Shown piece after piece: positions 34,191 through 43,160 of a stretch of 64,000 nucleotides of DNA (position 1 is its first letter; every line of letters begins with the position of its first letter). The notes beneath the pieces were generated by a model. The model ran no database searches. It saw nothing but the letters and a program-made list of their open reading frames with translations, and was not told where the DNA came from. The translations under genes were made by a program, and so were the position numbers. The DNA is from Hyphomicrobiales bacterium (GTDB taxonomy: Bacteria; Pseudomonadota; Alphaproteobacteria; Rhizobiales; Devosiaceae). The stretch covers positions 330,830-394,829 of the forward strand of contig JAIYDI010000019.1 of assembly GCA_027487555.1 (NCBI GenBank). The letters are read 5' to 3'.

Positions 34191-35231
34191 TCAGGCCTTT
34201 CTCGGGCTGGTCGAGTTCCGCGCCACGAGCCTCGGCGTGACGACGAAATGCTCTGCATCACGCCGCCCCTTCACCCGCTCGATGAGAAGCCGGATGGCCT
34301 GCAGGCCCAGCACCTGACCGGACTGATCGATGCTGGTGAGAGCGTTCTGCGCCATGTCGCAATAGGAGGTGTTGTCGTAGCCGACGACTGCAAGGTCGCG
34401 CGGGACGTCCAGCCCCAACTCGCGCGCCACGGAAAGCACTTCCATCGCCACCCCATCGGTCCAGCAGAACACGGCCTCGGGGCGCTGCCGGCTTTCGAGC
34501 AGGTGCCGAGCGGTGATCTGGATTTCTCGGGAGGTCTGCGACGCCGGGATCACACGCACATACCGCGTGAGGCCGTGCTCCACCATCTCGGCGCGGTAGC
34601 CCAACTCGCGCTGGAACGTGTTGTCGAACTCTACCGGCCGCGGCAGGTCGAGCGATATGAAAGCGATGTTGCGATATCCGTTCTCGATCAGATGGCGCAC
34701 GGCCAGCCGGCCGCCCATGTGATCGTCATTGTTCACAGTGTCGAATGCGTCATCGGTACCGATATGGAGGCCCAGCACCACGCTTGGGACGCGCCTGCCA
34801 ATCTCCAGCATCTCCTCCAACGGCAGACGCGGGGCAATCAATAGCAACCCGTCCATCTGCCGGTCGATCATTGCCTCCACTACCCCGCGCTCCTGGTTCG
34901 AGACCGATAGACCGGTGCCGAACAGGGCCTGGTATTGGGTGCGCTCCAGCGCCGTATTCGCCCCGCCCATTATGTCCGAAAAGAAGGGATTGTGCAGGTC
35001 CGGTAGCAGCACGCCGAGCGTGTAGGTCTGTCCGCGCATGGCGCGTGCTGCCGCGCGAGGACGATAGCTGAGCCGCTCCATTGAGGCTTGCACCTTGGCG
35101 CGCAGCACATCCGAAACACCATAGGCGTTGCGCAGCACCTTCGACACAGCCGCCACCGACACGCCGGCGTCCTCGGCCACCGTCTTGATGGTGATGCTCT
35201 TTCCCAACTTTCTGCTGTCGTCGTCGGCCAT
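34191..35231 (-). CDS. LacI family transcriptional regulator, module 3
   Basis: A 346-residue repressor: HTH TIKTVAEDAGVSVAAVSKVL, hinge YRPRAAARAMRGQTYTLGVL, and an effector domain starting LLPDLHNPFFSDIMGG, the classic LacI-family start. The later VGYDNTSYCDMAQNALTSID is the conserved C-terminal effector/dimer segment. It is divergent from the alpha-L-rhamnosidase operon. Two abutting 14-bp repeats at 35333-35360 are its probable binding sites, so it should control module 3, with rhamnose or a rhamnoside as a plausible effector (inference). Confidence 0.92.
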   Translation of the reverse strand: MADDDSRKLGKSITIKTVAEDAGVSVAAVSKVLRNAYGVSDVLRAKVQASMERLSYRPRAAARAMRGQTYTLGVLLPDLHNPFFSDIMGGANTALERTQYQALFGTGLSVSNQERGVVEAMIDRQMDGLLLIAPRLPLEEMLEIGRRVPSVVLGLHIGTDDAFDTVNNDDHMGGRLAVRHLIENGYRNIAFISLDLPRPVEFDNTFQRELGYRAEMVEHGLTRYVRVIPASQTSREIQITARHLLESRQRPEAVFCWTDGVAMEVLSVARELGLDVPRDLAVVGYDNTSYCDMAQNALTSIDQSGQVLGLQAIRLLIERVKGRRDAEHFVVTPRLVARNSTSPRKA

Positions 35232-35332
35232 GCCTTCCCCCGTCCCCGTGCATTAGCAGGAATCCCGCCGGCCGGTCGATGGGGGGCGGGCGCGCGAAAC
35301 CCTCTTGTCGAAAAGGTAAAGTCATGCCTATC

Positions 35333-35360
35333 GTAGAACGATATACGTAGAACGGTACAC
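35333..35360. promoter_or_regulatory. Two abutting 14-bp LacI-type operator repeats
   Basis: GTAGAACGATATAC (35333-35346) is followed without a gap by GTAGAACGGTACAC (35347-35360); 12 of 14 positions agree. Each is a near-palindrome with GTA/TAC-like ends and a central CG, as expected for LacI-family operators. They lie 44 bp before the rhamnosidase start and about 100 bp from the LacI start, probably over the promoter. Confidence 0.65.
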
Positions 35361-35403
35361 GAAAGCCGTTTCGGCCCATAACGTGGCCGGGGAGGAGTTG
35401 ACG

Positions 35404-37782
35404 ATGACTGAAGTGAGCACGGCCGCGGCCGGCAGGCGGAGCCATGAGTTCGCGTCCGAAATGATTCGCCCCACGGTCGATCAGGGTGTCGGCACCGTCG
35501 CGAGTTTCGTGCGCAAGCGCTTCAGTATATCGGCGCCCAGCGGGCGGGAGACGCTGCATGTCACGGCGCTCGGCCTTTATCGCGTTTTCATCAACGGCAC
35601 CCGCGTCGGCAACGACCTGCTGACACCGGGCTGGACCACCTACGACAAGCGCCTCTCCTACCAGACCTATCAGGTCGGGCAGTTGCTCAAGGCCGGCGAG
35701 AATCTCATCGAGATCTGGCTGGGTGATGGCTGGTACCGCTCGCAGATGATGTGGGGGCAGGCGCCGATCTTCAACACCTGGGGAAGCGACGTCGCGGCCC
35801 TGGCCGATCTGTGCGCCGACGAAAACGAGGGTGCCGCGCTTGTCGTCGGCACTGACGCCTCCTGGACCAGCGGCGAACTGCCCATCCTGAAGAACGGCAT
35901 CTATTTCGGCGAAATCTATGATGCTCGACGCGAGGCCCTCAGCGATACCGGTGGCACGCAGGCCATCCCTTTCGACAAATCCGTGCTGCTGCCGCACGAG
36001 ACCGCGCCGGTTCGAGAGATCGAGCCCATTGCGCCAGTCCTGACCTGGACCGATGCAGAAGGCCGCGCCATCCACGATTTTGGCCAGAATGCCGCCGGCT
36101 ATGTCGCGTTCTCAGTGAAGGGTGAGGCGGGCGCAAAGGTGACCATCGAGCATTCCGAGATCATCGATCGCGACAACCTCTTCGACAACCGCAACTTCCG
36201 CACCGCCGAGGCCCGCATCGAATATGTGCTGAAGGGCACCGGAGAGGAGAGCTACCGGCCGGTCTTCACTTTCCAGGGCTATCGCTATGCCCGCGTGACC
36301 ATTGAGGGCAAGGCGGAGGTAACGCAGATTGCCTCCGTACCGATCACCTCGGTGCCCGTCATCACGGCGCATTTCACCTCCGGCAACCCGCTGGTCGACC
36401 GCCTCGTGCTCAATACGGTCTGGTCGCAGCGCTCGAATTTTGTCGAGATCCCCACTGATTGCCCGCAGCGCGACGAGCGACTGGGCTGGACGGGTGACGC
36501 TCAGGTATTCGCCGGCACGGCCTGCTACTTTGCCGATAGCCACGATTTCCTGGTGAAGTGGGTACGCGACGTGCTGGCCGACCAGCGGGAGGACGGCGCG
36601 GTACCGCATGTCGTCCCCGACCCGACCCGCCAGCAATCCAAGGACTATCCGGGCTTTTTCGGCTCGACCGGCTGGGGTGACGCCATCGCTGTCGTGCCGT
36701 GGCAGCTTTATCTGCACTATGGGGATAAGGAGATTCTCGCCGAAGCTCTGCCAGGCATGGTGAAATGGGTAGATTTCGTCTGGTCCATCTCCGATGGGCC
36801 GGTCGTCTCCCCGCCGCGGCAATGGGGCGCCAAGGGCTTCTCCTTTGGCGACTGGCTGCAGCCGGGCGGCCCCTCCGCCAAGCCGCTGCCGACCATCGGG
36901 GACGACGCGGCGGCGACCATCTATCTTTACATCACCTCGCGGCTCGTCGGTCAGATCGCTGATATTCTCGGCAAGGCCGATATCTCTGCGCGCATGAACA
37001 AGATTGCGGATGCGGTGCGGGCCGCATTTGCCCGCGAGTTCGTCACGCCCTCGGGTCGTCTTGCCTATGATGACCAGACGTCCTACGCCCTTGCCATCGT
37101 CCATGACCTCATCCCTGAGGACAAGCGCGAGGCCGCCAAGCGTTACTTCCTTGCCACTATCCGCCGCGCCGACGGCAGGATCGGTACGGGCTTCATCGGC
37201 ACGCCAGCGCTGCTACCGGCACTTGTGAAGGTGGGCGAACCGGGAATCGCTGCCGATGTATTCCTGCAGGAAGAAGTGCCTGGCTGGCTCTATCAGGTGA
37301 AGATGGGCGCCACCACGATCTGGGAGCGCTGGGACGCCATCGCGCCCGACGGCACCATCTATAATCCGCAGATGAATTCTTACAATCACTATGCATATGG
37401 GGCCGTCTGTCAGTGGCTGCTTGAAGGCGTCGCCGGCTTCCGACCCGACCCGTCGGATCCAGGCTTTGCGACCATCGTCTTCGAGCCGACCATCCTGCCG
37501 CAGCTCTCGCCCGTCGAGGCGAGCCACGACTCGCCGCGGGGGAAGATCCGCGCCGCCTGGAGCGTCGACCGCAAGCGCGTGCGTTACGAGGTATCGGTGC
37601 CGGCTGGCGCGAAGGGGCTGCTGCGGCTGCCTGCGAGTGTCACCGATATTGCGGTCGACGGGCATCTCGTCGGGCAGGGCGAGCACCCCCTCACCGCGGG
37701 CGACCACGTCATCACCTTCACCTTCACACCGCCGCAGGGGCTTGCGATGAACAGCCTCGACATCAACGCGCGCATTCCGTGA
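35404..37782 (+). CDS. GH78 alpha-L-rhamnosidase
   Basis: A 792-residue inverting glycosidase that removes terminal alpha-L-rhamnose. N-terminal beta-sandwich domains contain ALGLYRVFINGTRVGNDLL and the FGQNAAGYV segment. The (alpha/alpha)6 catalytic domain has the GH78 signature PTDCPQRDERLGWTGDAQ (about 349-366, with catalytic acid region DER) and the base region TTIWERWD near residue 640. No signal peptide is present, so it is cytoplasmic and acts on imported material. The start at 35404 follows GGAGGAG. It heads module 3 and is followed 83 bp later by the binding-protein gene. Its substrate could be rhamnogalacturonan or flavonoid-type rhamnosides. Confidence 0.93.
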   Translation: MTEVSTAAAGRRSHEFASEMIRPTVDQGVGTVASFVRKRFSISAPSGRETLHVTALGLYRVFINGTRVGNDLLTPGWTTYDKRLSYQTYQVGQLLKAGENLIEIWLGDGWYRSQMMWGQAPIFNTWGSDVAALADLCADENEGAALVVGTDASWTSGELPILKNGIYFGEIYDARREALSDTGGTQAIPFDKSVLLPHETAPVREIEPIAPVLTWTDAEGRAIHDFGQNAAGYVAFSVKGEAGAKVTIEHSEIIDRDNLFDNRNFRTAEARIEYVLKGTGEESYRPVFTFQGYRYARVTIEGKAEVTQIASVPITSVPVITAHFTSGNPLVDRLVLNTVWSQRSNFVEIPTDCPQRDERLGWTGDAQVFAGTACYFADSHDFLVKWVRDVLADQREDGAVPHVVPDPTRQQSKDYPGFFGSTGWGDAIAVVPWQLYLHYGDKEILAEALPGMVKWVDFVWSISDGPVVSPPRQWGAKGFSFGDWLQPGGPSAKPLPTIGDDAAATIYLYITSRLVGQIADILGKADISARMNKIADAVRAAFAREFVTPSGRLAYDDQTSYALAIVHDLIPEDKREAAKRYFLATIRRADGRIGTGFIGTPALLPALVKVGEPGIAADVFLQEEVPGWLYQVKMGATTIWERWDAIAPDGTIYNPQMNSYNHYAYGAVCQWLLEGVAGFRPDPSDPGFATIVFEPTILPQLSPVEASHDSPRGKIRAAWSVDRKRVRYEVSVPAGAKGLLRLPASVTDIAVDGHLVGQGEHPLTAGDHVITFTFTPPQGLAMNSLDINARIP

Positions 37783-37865
37783 AGCCGAAGATCTGCCTGC
37801 CTCCGGGGAGGGGGCGGATACGAAATCTGCCTGTGAAAAAGCAGGCGATAATGGGAGGAAGACCA

Positions 37866-39164
37866 ATGCTGAACTTCAAGACGGGAACGCTTGTTTCCGC
37901 AATTGCCGGCATCCTCATGGGGATGACCGCGGCCTCGGGCTCCGCCTGGGCTGATGACGTGACCCTGAGTTTCCTCGTCGACAACGCCCCGTCGACCGTG
38001 GCGACGGCCGAGGCGCTGGCGGCGGCCTTCGAGGCCAAGAACCCTGGCGTCAATGTCGAGGTCGAAAGCCGCCCGGGTGGCGGCGACGGTGACAACATCA
38101 TCAAGACGCGCCTCGCCACCGGCGAAATGACCGACGTCTTCATGTACAATTCGGGTTCGCTCTTCCAGGCGATCAACCCGGTGCAGAATCTCGTGCCGCT
38201 GGACGACCTGTCGAATTTTGGCAACGTGCTCGACAGCTTCAAGTCGGTCGTCACCGGTACGGATGGCAAGGTCTATGGTGTACCTTTTGGTACGGCCATG
38301 GGTGGCGGCATCCTGTACAACAAGAAGATCTATGCCGAACTCGGCCTCTCGGTGCCCAAGTCCTGGGCTGAATTCATGGCCAACAACGAAAAGGTCAAGG
38401 CTGCCGGCAAGGCCGCGGTGATCCAGACCTTTGGCGACACCTGGACCAGCCAGCTCTTCGTGCTCGGCGATTTCTTCAACGTGCAGAAGGCCGTGCCGAG
38501 CTTTGCCGCCGACTATACCGCCGGCAAGGCCAAATACGCTTCTACGCCAGCCGCCATGAAGGGCTTCGAGCGTCAGGAAGAAGTCTTCAAGGCCGGCTAC
38601 CTCAATGAGGATTTCGCTGCCGCCACCTTCACCGACGGTGTGCAGAAGGTCGCGACGGGTGAGGGCGCCCACTATCCGATGCTGACCTTCGCGGTCTCCA
38701 ACATCAAGGAACTGGCGCCCGACAATCTCGGCGATGTTGGCTTCTTCGCCATCCCTGGCGATGACGCGGCCTCGAACGGCCTCACGACATGGATGCCAGG
38801 CGGCTTCTACATTCCCAAGACCACCAAGCATCTTGAGGAGGCCAAGGCCTTCGCCAACTTCATCGCCACCACGGAGGCCTGCGACGTGCAGACCGCCGCG
38901 GCTGGCGCGGCTGGCCCCTACCTCGTGAAAGACTGCACCCTGCCGTCGGACGTGCCGCCGGTCGTCTCCGACATGCTGCCCTACTTCCAGACTGAGGGCG
39001 CCACCGCCCCGGCCCTCGAGTTCCTCTCGCCCATCAAGGGACCGGCGCTCGAGCAGATTACCGTGGAAGTGGGCTCCGGCATCCGCGCTGCCGCCGATGG
39101 CGCAGCGCTCTACGACGAAGACGTCAAGAAGCAGGCGCAGCAGCTCGGTCTTCCCGGCTGGTAA
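37866..39164 (+). CDS. Extracellular sugar-binding protein (CUT1 family 1), module 3
   Basis: A 432-residue periplasmic binding protein. The Sec signal is about 31 residues long, ending GSAWA-DD. The mature part shows TVATAEALAAAFEAKNPGVN, DNIIKTRLATGEMTDVFMYN and VPFGTAMGGGILYNKKIYAE, typical family 1 lobes and hinge. The start at 37866 has GGGAGGA upstream. It probably binds rhamnose-containing oligosaccharides given the GH78 gene directly upstream (inference). A strong hairpin follows its stop codon. Confidence 0.93.
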   Translation: MLNFKTGTLVSAIAGILMGMTAASGSAWADDVTLSFLVDNAPSTVATAEALAAAFEAKNPGVNVEVESRPGGGDGDNIIKTRLATGEMTDVFMYNSGSLFQAINPVQNLVPLDDLSNFGNVLDSFKSVVTGTDGKVYGVPFGTAMGGGILYNKKIYAELGLSVPKSWAEFMANNEKVKAAGKAAVIQTFGDTWTSQLFVLGDFFNVQKAVPSFAADYTAGKAKYASTPAAMKGFERQEEVFKAGYLNEDFAAATFTDGVQKVATGEGAHYPMLTFAVSNIKELAPDNLGDVGFFAIPGDDAASNGLTTWMPGGFYIPKTTKHLEEAKAFANFIATTEACDVQTAAAGAAGPYLVKDCTLPSDVPPVVSDMLPYFQTEGATAPALEFLSPIKGPALEQITVEVGSGIRAAADGAALYDEDVKKQAQQLGLPGW

Positions 39165-39187
39165 CACGGCCCGGACCGCACAAGCAT

Positions 39188-39215
39188 GGGGACCCGGCAG
39201 CACTGCCGGGTCCCC
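39188..39215 (+). terminator. Strong intercistronic hairpin after binding-protein gene (module 3)
   Basis: A perfect 13-bp arm pair, GGGGACCCGGCAG/CTGCCGGGTCCCC, separated by CA lies 23 bp after the binding-protein stop; a real loop would open the innermost pairs. No U tract follows, so stabilisation of the upstream message with partial attenuation of the permease genes is the likely role. Confidence 0.65.
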
Positions 39216-39287
39216 ACCGACAGCATCCGAAGGCCGGACTACCGCAAGGTCCGCCGCCATTTTGTAACGGTCCGGAGGAGGACAGGG

Positions 39288-40205
39288 ATGACGGCAGAAC
39301 TCTCCGCGCCCCTCGCGGGCGTGCGTCCGCTCAATCGAGCGCGACCGCAGTTGGTGACGGCCTATCCAAGCTGGTTCTACCTGCCTGCCGCGCTTATCTA
39401 TGGCGTTCTGTTCCTGTTCCCCACCATCGCCTCCTTGTTCTTCTCGCTGACGCGCTGGACCCTCTTCGACTGGACATTCATCGGCCTCGGCAATTTCGAG
39501 CAGTTCTTCAGGGAGCCGTTTCTCTTCCAGGGGCTCGTCAACACGCTGATTTATGGCGTGGTGACCTCGGGCGCGAAGGTCGTGCTCGGTCTGCTGCTCG
39601 GCCTGCTCCTCACCTCGGATATCATCGGGCGCGGCTATCTGCGCGCAGTGGTGTTTTTCCCAGTGCTCGTTTCCACCGTGGGCGTCGGCATAACTTTCAC
39701 CACGATGATGCACCCCACCCAAGGCCTGCTCAACGAGAGCCTCGCGCTCCTTGGCATCAAGGGGCCCGGCTGGCTTACTGATCCGCGCTTTGCGCTTCTG
39801 TCGGTTGCCGCCGTCGACGTCTGGAAAGGAGTCGGCCTGGCGACTGTCATCTACATGGCCGGTATCGTGTCCATCGGCTCGGAATACTACGAAGCTGCCA
39901 AGATCGACGGCGCAACGGCCTGGCAGCGCTTCTGGACCATCACGCTGCCTCTGGTGAAACCGGCCACGGTCACCGTCGTGACGCTCAGCCTCATCGGTGG
40001 CCTCAGGTCGTTCGATCTCATCTGGGCAATGACCAAGGGCGGCCCTGGCTTTACCTCCGATGTCATCGCCTCTGTCATCTACAAGCAGTACCAGGCGGGG
40101 TTCTACGGCCTCTCCACGGCCGGCAACGTCGTACTCTTCATGATGGTCGCGGTGATCATCGTGCCGTTGAGCTGGTTCCTCAACCGCGGGGAGACTGATC
40201 GATGA
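39288..40205 (+). CDS. Carbohydrate ABC transporter permease (MalF-like), module 3
   Basis: A 305-residue CUT1 permease with six helices; the first is YLPAALIYGVLFLFPTIASL. The EAA loop is YEAAKIDGATAWQRFWTITL around residue 205, followed by LIWAMTKGGPGFTSD. The start at 39288 has GGAGGAGGAC upstream. It overlaps the next permease gene by four bases (ATGA). It should pair with the ATPase encoded at 21459, since none is encoded in module 3. Confidence 0.92.
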   Translation: MTAELSAPLAGVRPLNRARPQLVTAYPSWFYLPAALIYGVLFLFPTIASLFFSLTRWTLFDWTFIGLGNFEQFFREPFLFQGLVNTLIYGVVTSGAKVVLGLLLGLLLTSDIIGRGYLRAVVFFPVLVSTVGVGITFTTMMHPTQGLLNESLALLGIKGPGWLTDPRFALLSVAAVDVWKGVGLATVIYMAGIVSIGSEYYEAAKIDGATAWQRFWTITLPLVKPATVTVVTLSLIGGLRSFDLIWAMTKGGPGFTSDVIASVIYKQYQAGFYGLSTAGNVVLFMMVAVIIVPLSWFLNRGETDR

Positions 40206-41029
40206 ACCGCGCTCGGCGCTACATAGTCGGTGGCGTTGCCATCGTTGCCTCGATTTTCGTATTCCTCGTGCCCTTTGCCTTCATCATCCTGACCGCAATG
40301 AAGGACAAGAAACAGGCTGCGCTGCGCGAGTTCAGTTGGCCCAAGGAAATCCACCTGTGGGACAATATTGTCGAGGTCATCGAGACCCGCGACTATCAAT
40401 TGCTCACCGCATTCGTGAATTCGTCGATCATTACGGTCGCGAGCGTCACGTTGCTTGTCATTTTTGGCGCCATGGTCGGTTTTGTGCTGCAGCGTCGTCC
40501 ATCGCGCTGGACGAAGATCGTCAGCTTCTTCGTTCTTGCCGGTCTCATCATGCCGCCCGCCGTCGTGCCGACGATCTGGCTGATGCAATCGATCGGCCTG
40601 TTCAAGACCATGCATGGCTTCGTGCTGGTGCAGGTGGCTTACGGGCTGAGCTTCACGGTGCTGCTGTTCAAGAATTTCGTCTCAACCATTCCGCGTGAAC
40701 TCGACGAGGCCGCGATCATCGATGGCGCCGGCCCGGTCAGATTGTTCTTCCAGGTGGTGTTGCCGCTACTGAAGCCGGTGGTGGTTACCGTGATCGTCGT
40801 GCAGGCCGTGGCGATCTTCAACGATTTCACCAATGCGTTGTACTACCTGCCCGGCAAGCAGAACGTCACGGTGCAGTTGACCCTGTTCAACTTTCAGAGC
40901 CAGTTCCTTACCCAGTTCAACCTGCTCTTCGCCAATATCTTGCTGATCACAATTCCACCGTTGCTGGTCTATATGTTCTTCAACCGGCAGATCGTCGCCG
41001 GCATGACTGCTGGCGCCGTAAAGGGGTGA
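40202..41029 (+). CDS. Carbohydrate ABC transporter permease (MalG-like), module 3
   Basis: A 275-residue CUT1 permease. Helix 1 is GGVAIVASIFVFLVPFAFII, and the EAA loop is LDEAAIIDGAGPVRLFFQVV around residue 165-185. The fifth helix region (VQAVAIFNDFTNALYYLP) keeps the conserved Asn-Asp of the family. It ends with VAGMTAGAVKG, the usual C-terminus of MalG-type subunits. It is the last gene of module 3, and 391 bp without a gene follow. Confidence 0.92.
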   Translation: MNRARRYIVGGVAIVASIFVFLVPFAFIILTAMKDKKQAALREFSWPKEIHLWDNIVEVIETRDYQLLTAFVNSSIITVASVTLLVIFGAMVGFVLQRRPSRWTKIVSFFVLAGLIMPPAVVPTIWLMQSIGLFKTMHGFVLVQVAYGLSFTVLLFKNFVSTIPRELDEAAIIDGAGPVRLFFQVVLPLLKPVVVTVIVVQAVAIFNDFTNALYYLPGKQNVTVQLTLFNFQSQFLTQFNLLFANILLITIPPLLVYMFFNRQIVAGMTAGAVKG

Positions 41030-41420
41030 GTGTTCGAGCTACTGGGGCACGGACATAGGGCGCGCCTTTCGCAATCGCGAGCCGGTCTGACCGCGGACAG
41101 AAGTTGAGCCATTTGTGGCGGCCCATAACCCATTTTTACTGGGTGGGATGGCGTGTGCGGGAGATGCAGGCAGGGCGCCCGGCCGGGGCGGCATCGGTCC
41201 GAAGCGACCGGAACGGTATTTCGTGGGCTCGGCGTTGCTGGAGAGCCCCATTATCGACGCGCAGGTATCCTCGGGCACCGGGACACCACATCGCCAACCT
41301 GCTCAATCGCACAGGCCTGGGCCGCCATTGGAGCGGCCTAAACCTCAAACCTGTGCGGGTTCATGCTCAACCAAAAGGTACATGTCACCCGGCGGGCGGG
41401 TGACATGAAGACTGTCGTTG
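41030..41420. other. 391-bp region without a supported gene
   Basis: Between the last module 3 gene and cheW. Several open frames of 60-100 codons run through it in both directions, but none has the G/C-biased third positions or a ribosome-binding site of a real gene. The right end contains the cheW terminator hairpin at 41381-41407. A short inverted ACCCA/TGGGT near 41126-41142 could be a weak terminator for module 3. A small RNA cannot be ruled out. Confidence 0.4.
41381..41407 (-). terminator. Terminator of the cheW-like gene
   Basis: A perfect 10-bp inverted repeat, CATGTCACCC/GGGTGACATG, with a 7-nt loop lies 14 bp after the cheW stop in the leftward direction. Transcribed leftward it is followed by GTACCTTTTGG, a short U-rich stretch. 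Confidence 0.65.
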
Positions 41421-41927
41421 TCAGAACGACATGCCGCCATCTGGGAACAACGCCTTTATGTCGAGGATAGCGACCAGCCGGTCCTGCGTCTTGACCAGGC
41501 CCATCACCGAACCCGTGTCCTGCCGCCCGGAAGCCTTGGGCGCCGGACGGAGGTCTTCGCCCTGGGCAAAGATGATGTCCGACACGGTGTCGACGAGCAG
41601 GCCGACATCCTGCGCCTGCAGGGAGACAACCAGCACGACCTGCCCGGCCTTTTCTTCGCCATAGCCTCCCGAAGCGCCGAGCATCGTTGCGAGATCGTAG
41701 ACCTGCACGATATTGCCGCGGATATCGAGGACGCCCTTGGCGCCGAAGGGCTGGTTCGGCAACTCGGTGATCGGCGACCAGGAACGAATCTCGCGCACCG
41801 CCATGATGTCGATGCCAAAGGCCCGCGAACCGCAGGTGAACGTGACGAACTGGTTGGGGACGTGCTTTTCCGCCGTCTGGGGCGGGGTGTCGTCATAGGT
41901 TTCGACGCGAGCGGCGGCAGCGGCCAT
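41421..41927 (-). CDS. cheW: CheW-like chemotaxis coupling protein, solitary
   Basis: A 168-residue CheW-domain protein that links chemoreceptors to the CheA kinase. A variable Ala-rich N-terminus (about 1-25) is followed by QFVTFTCGSRAFGIDIMAVR, then FGAKGVLDIRGNIVQVYDLA, DVGLLVDTVSDIIF and LVAILDIKALF, all standard CheW segments. The start at 41927 has GAGGAGA upstream. No cheA, mcp or other chemotaxis genes are nearby, so it is a solitary coupling protein. Position between a sugar operon and an AraC gene does not by itself show a link. Confidence 0.9.
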   Translation of the reverse strand: MAAAAARVETYDDTPPQTAEKHVPNQFVTFTCGSRAFGIDIMAVREIRSWSPITELPNQPFGAKGVLDIRGNIVQVYDLATMLGASGGYGEEKAGQVVLVVSLQAQDVGLLVDTVSDIIFAQGEDLRPAPKASGRQDTGSVMGLVKTQDRLVAILDIKALFPDGGMSF

Positions 41928-42075
41928 GGTGTTCTCCTCATCGGGCCCGCCGGCGCCTGCCTCGGTGCAGGACATGCATGCGGGGAGATACTCCACCCAT
42001 GGATAATTCTTAACCCGGAAATTATCCCTTAACGTGCCGCGCTCCTTTTTTGGCGAGGCCATCCGTTACCGAAAC

Positions 42076-43017
42076 TCAGCGCGAAAACTGCGCCCGCATC
42101 TGTCGGGGGGTCAGTCCATAGGCGTTGCGGAACTGTGCGTAGAACTGGCTGAGTGAGGCAAAGCCCGATTCGAATGCGACATTCTCGATCGACAGTCCAC
42201 CTTCGAACAGCAGGGCCCGCGCCCGTATCAGCCGCATCCGGACCACGAACTTGTGCAGCGGCACCCGCATCACGTCGGTAAACAGGTTGAGCGCGTAATT
42301 GGGGTGCAGACCGACGATCTTCGCGACATCCTCGGCGCGGAGCGGCTTGTGCAGGTGCTCGAGGATGTGCCGCACCATGGAAACGACATAGCGCAAGGGG
42401 GATGCGGCGCCGCGATGTGCCGGCCCGACACTTTCGATCCATGGCTCGAGCAGCACGTCCCAGCCGGTCACGGCGGCGCGGCGCAGCATCAGCCCGATCT
42501 CTTCCTTGAGGATGTCGGCGCGCTCGGCATCGCCCGACCGATAATCCTGGTACCAGCGCGTCAGCGTATCGGCTCCGAGCGTTCCAGGCGTCAGCGCCAC
42601 CATACCGCCACCCATCATCGTCTCCGTGAGTCGTCCGAGATTTGGCATATGCAGGAAACTGTCGAGCGGCAGGTAGACATTGCATTGCCGCGCCGCGTCG
42701 CCCGGACCGCGGTCGAGTGCGACGGTCTGGTGTGGAATGCCGGCCCAGAACATCACCAGTCGTTCCGCCGGTATCTCTACCAGTCGACCATCGATGACAT
42801 AGTCCATCGAGCCCGATGTCAGCCAGTTCAACTCGACATGGCCGTGGAAGTGCTGCTCCGGCATGATCTGCGGATCGAACCACCGGATGCCGAAGCGGCC
42901 GAAGGCCTGCGTCTGCGCGTAGAAGCGTCGGTCGGGCCGTGGGACGGGCGCCGCGGCAGCGGCGCGCGGGCGGGCCGGCGGAATCGTGTGAACGGTCTGG
43001 CTGCGAGCGATCGTCAT
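42076..43017 (-). CDS. AraC family regulator (MelR/AgpT-like position), module 4
   Basis: A 313-residue regulator with an N-terminal cupin sugar-sensing domain (MPEQHFHGHVELNWLTSGSM; AERLVMFWAGIPHQ) and a C-terminal double helix-turn-helix (RAEDVAKIVGLHPNYALNLF; SIENVAFESGFASLSQFYAQ). It diverges from the alpha-galactoside transporter operon, the position held by MelR in enterobacteria and by the AraC-type regulator of rhizobial agp genes. It probably activates the operon when melibiose or raffinose is present. The start at 43017 is the second possible ATG; 43071 would add 18 residues. Confidence 0.88.
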   Translation of the reverse strand: MTIARSQTVHTIPPARPRAAAAAPVPRPDRRFYAQTQAFGRFGIRWFDPQIMPEQHFHGHVELNWLTSGSMDYVIDGRLVEIPAERLVMFWAGIPHQTVALDRGPGDAARQCNVYLPLDSFLHMPNLGRLTETMMGGGMVALTPGTLGADTLTRWYQDYRSGDAERADILKEEIGLMLRRAAVTGWDVLLEPWIESVGPAHRGAASPLRYVVSMVRHILEHLHKPLRAEDVAKIVGLHPNYALNLFTDVMRVPLHKFVVRMRLIRARALLFEGGLSIENVAFESGFASLSQFYAQFRNAYGLTPRQMRAQFSR

Positions 43018-43160
43018 CTTTAAAAACCGGAAATACTCATTCAGATAGCGGCATTGTCGCCGCGAATGCAAGCGCTACCCTCCAACCTGCTCGAACCGGC
43101 GACGTGGCCCAAGGCTCCGCGCCTGCACTAACAGCATCAGGTACGAGCATGGGAGGTAAC

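Noticed and set aside
37584..39722. 712-codon open frame antisense to the rhamnosidase and binding-protein genes
   Set aside because: Shadow of two well-supported sense genes and rich in His/Arg/Gly as expected from antisense GC-rich codons.
41104..41403. Overlapping frames of about 100 codons downstream of module 3
   Set aside because: Several frames are open on both strands with none favoured by third-position bias; no recognisable protein.
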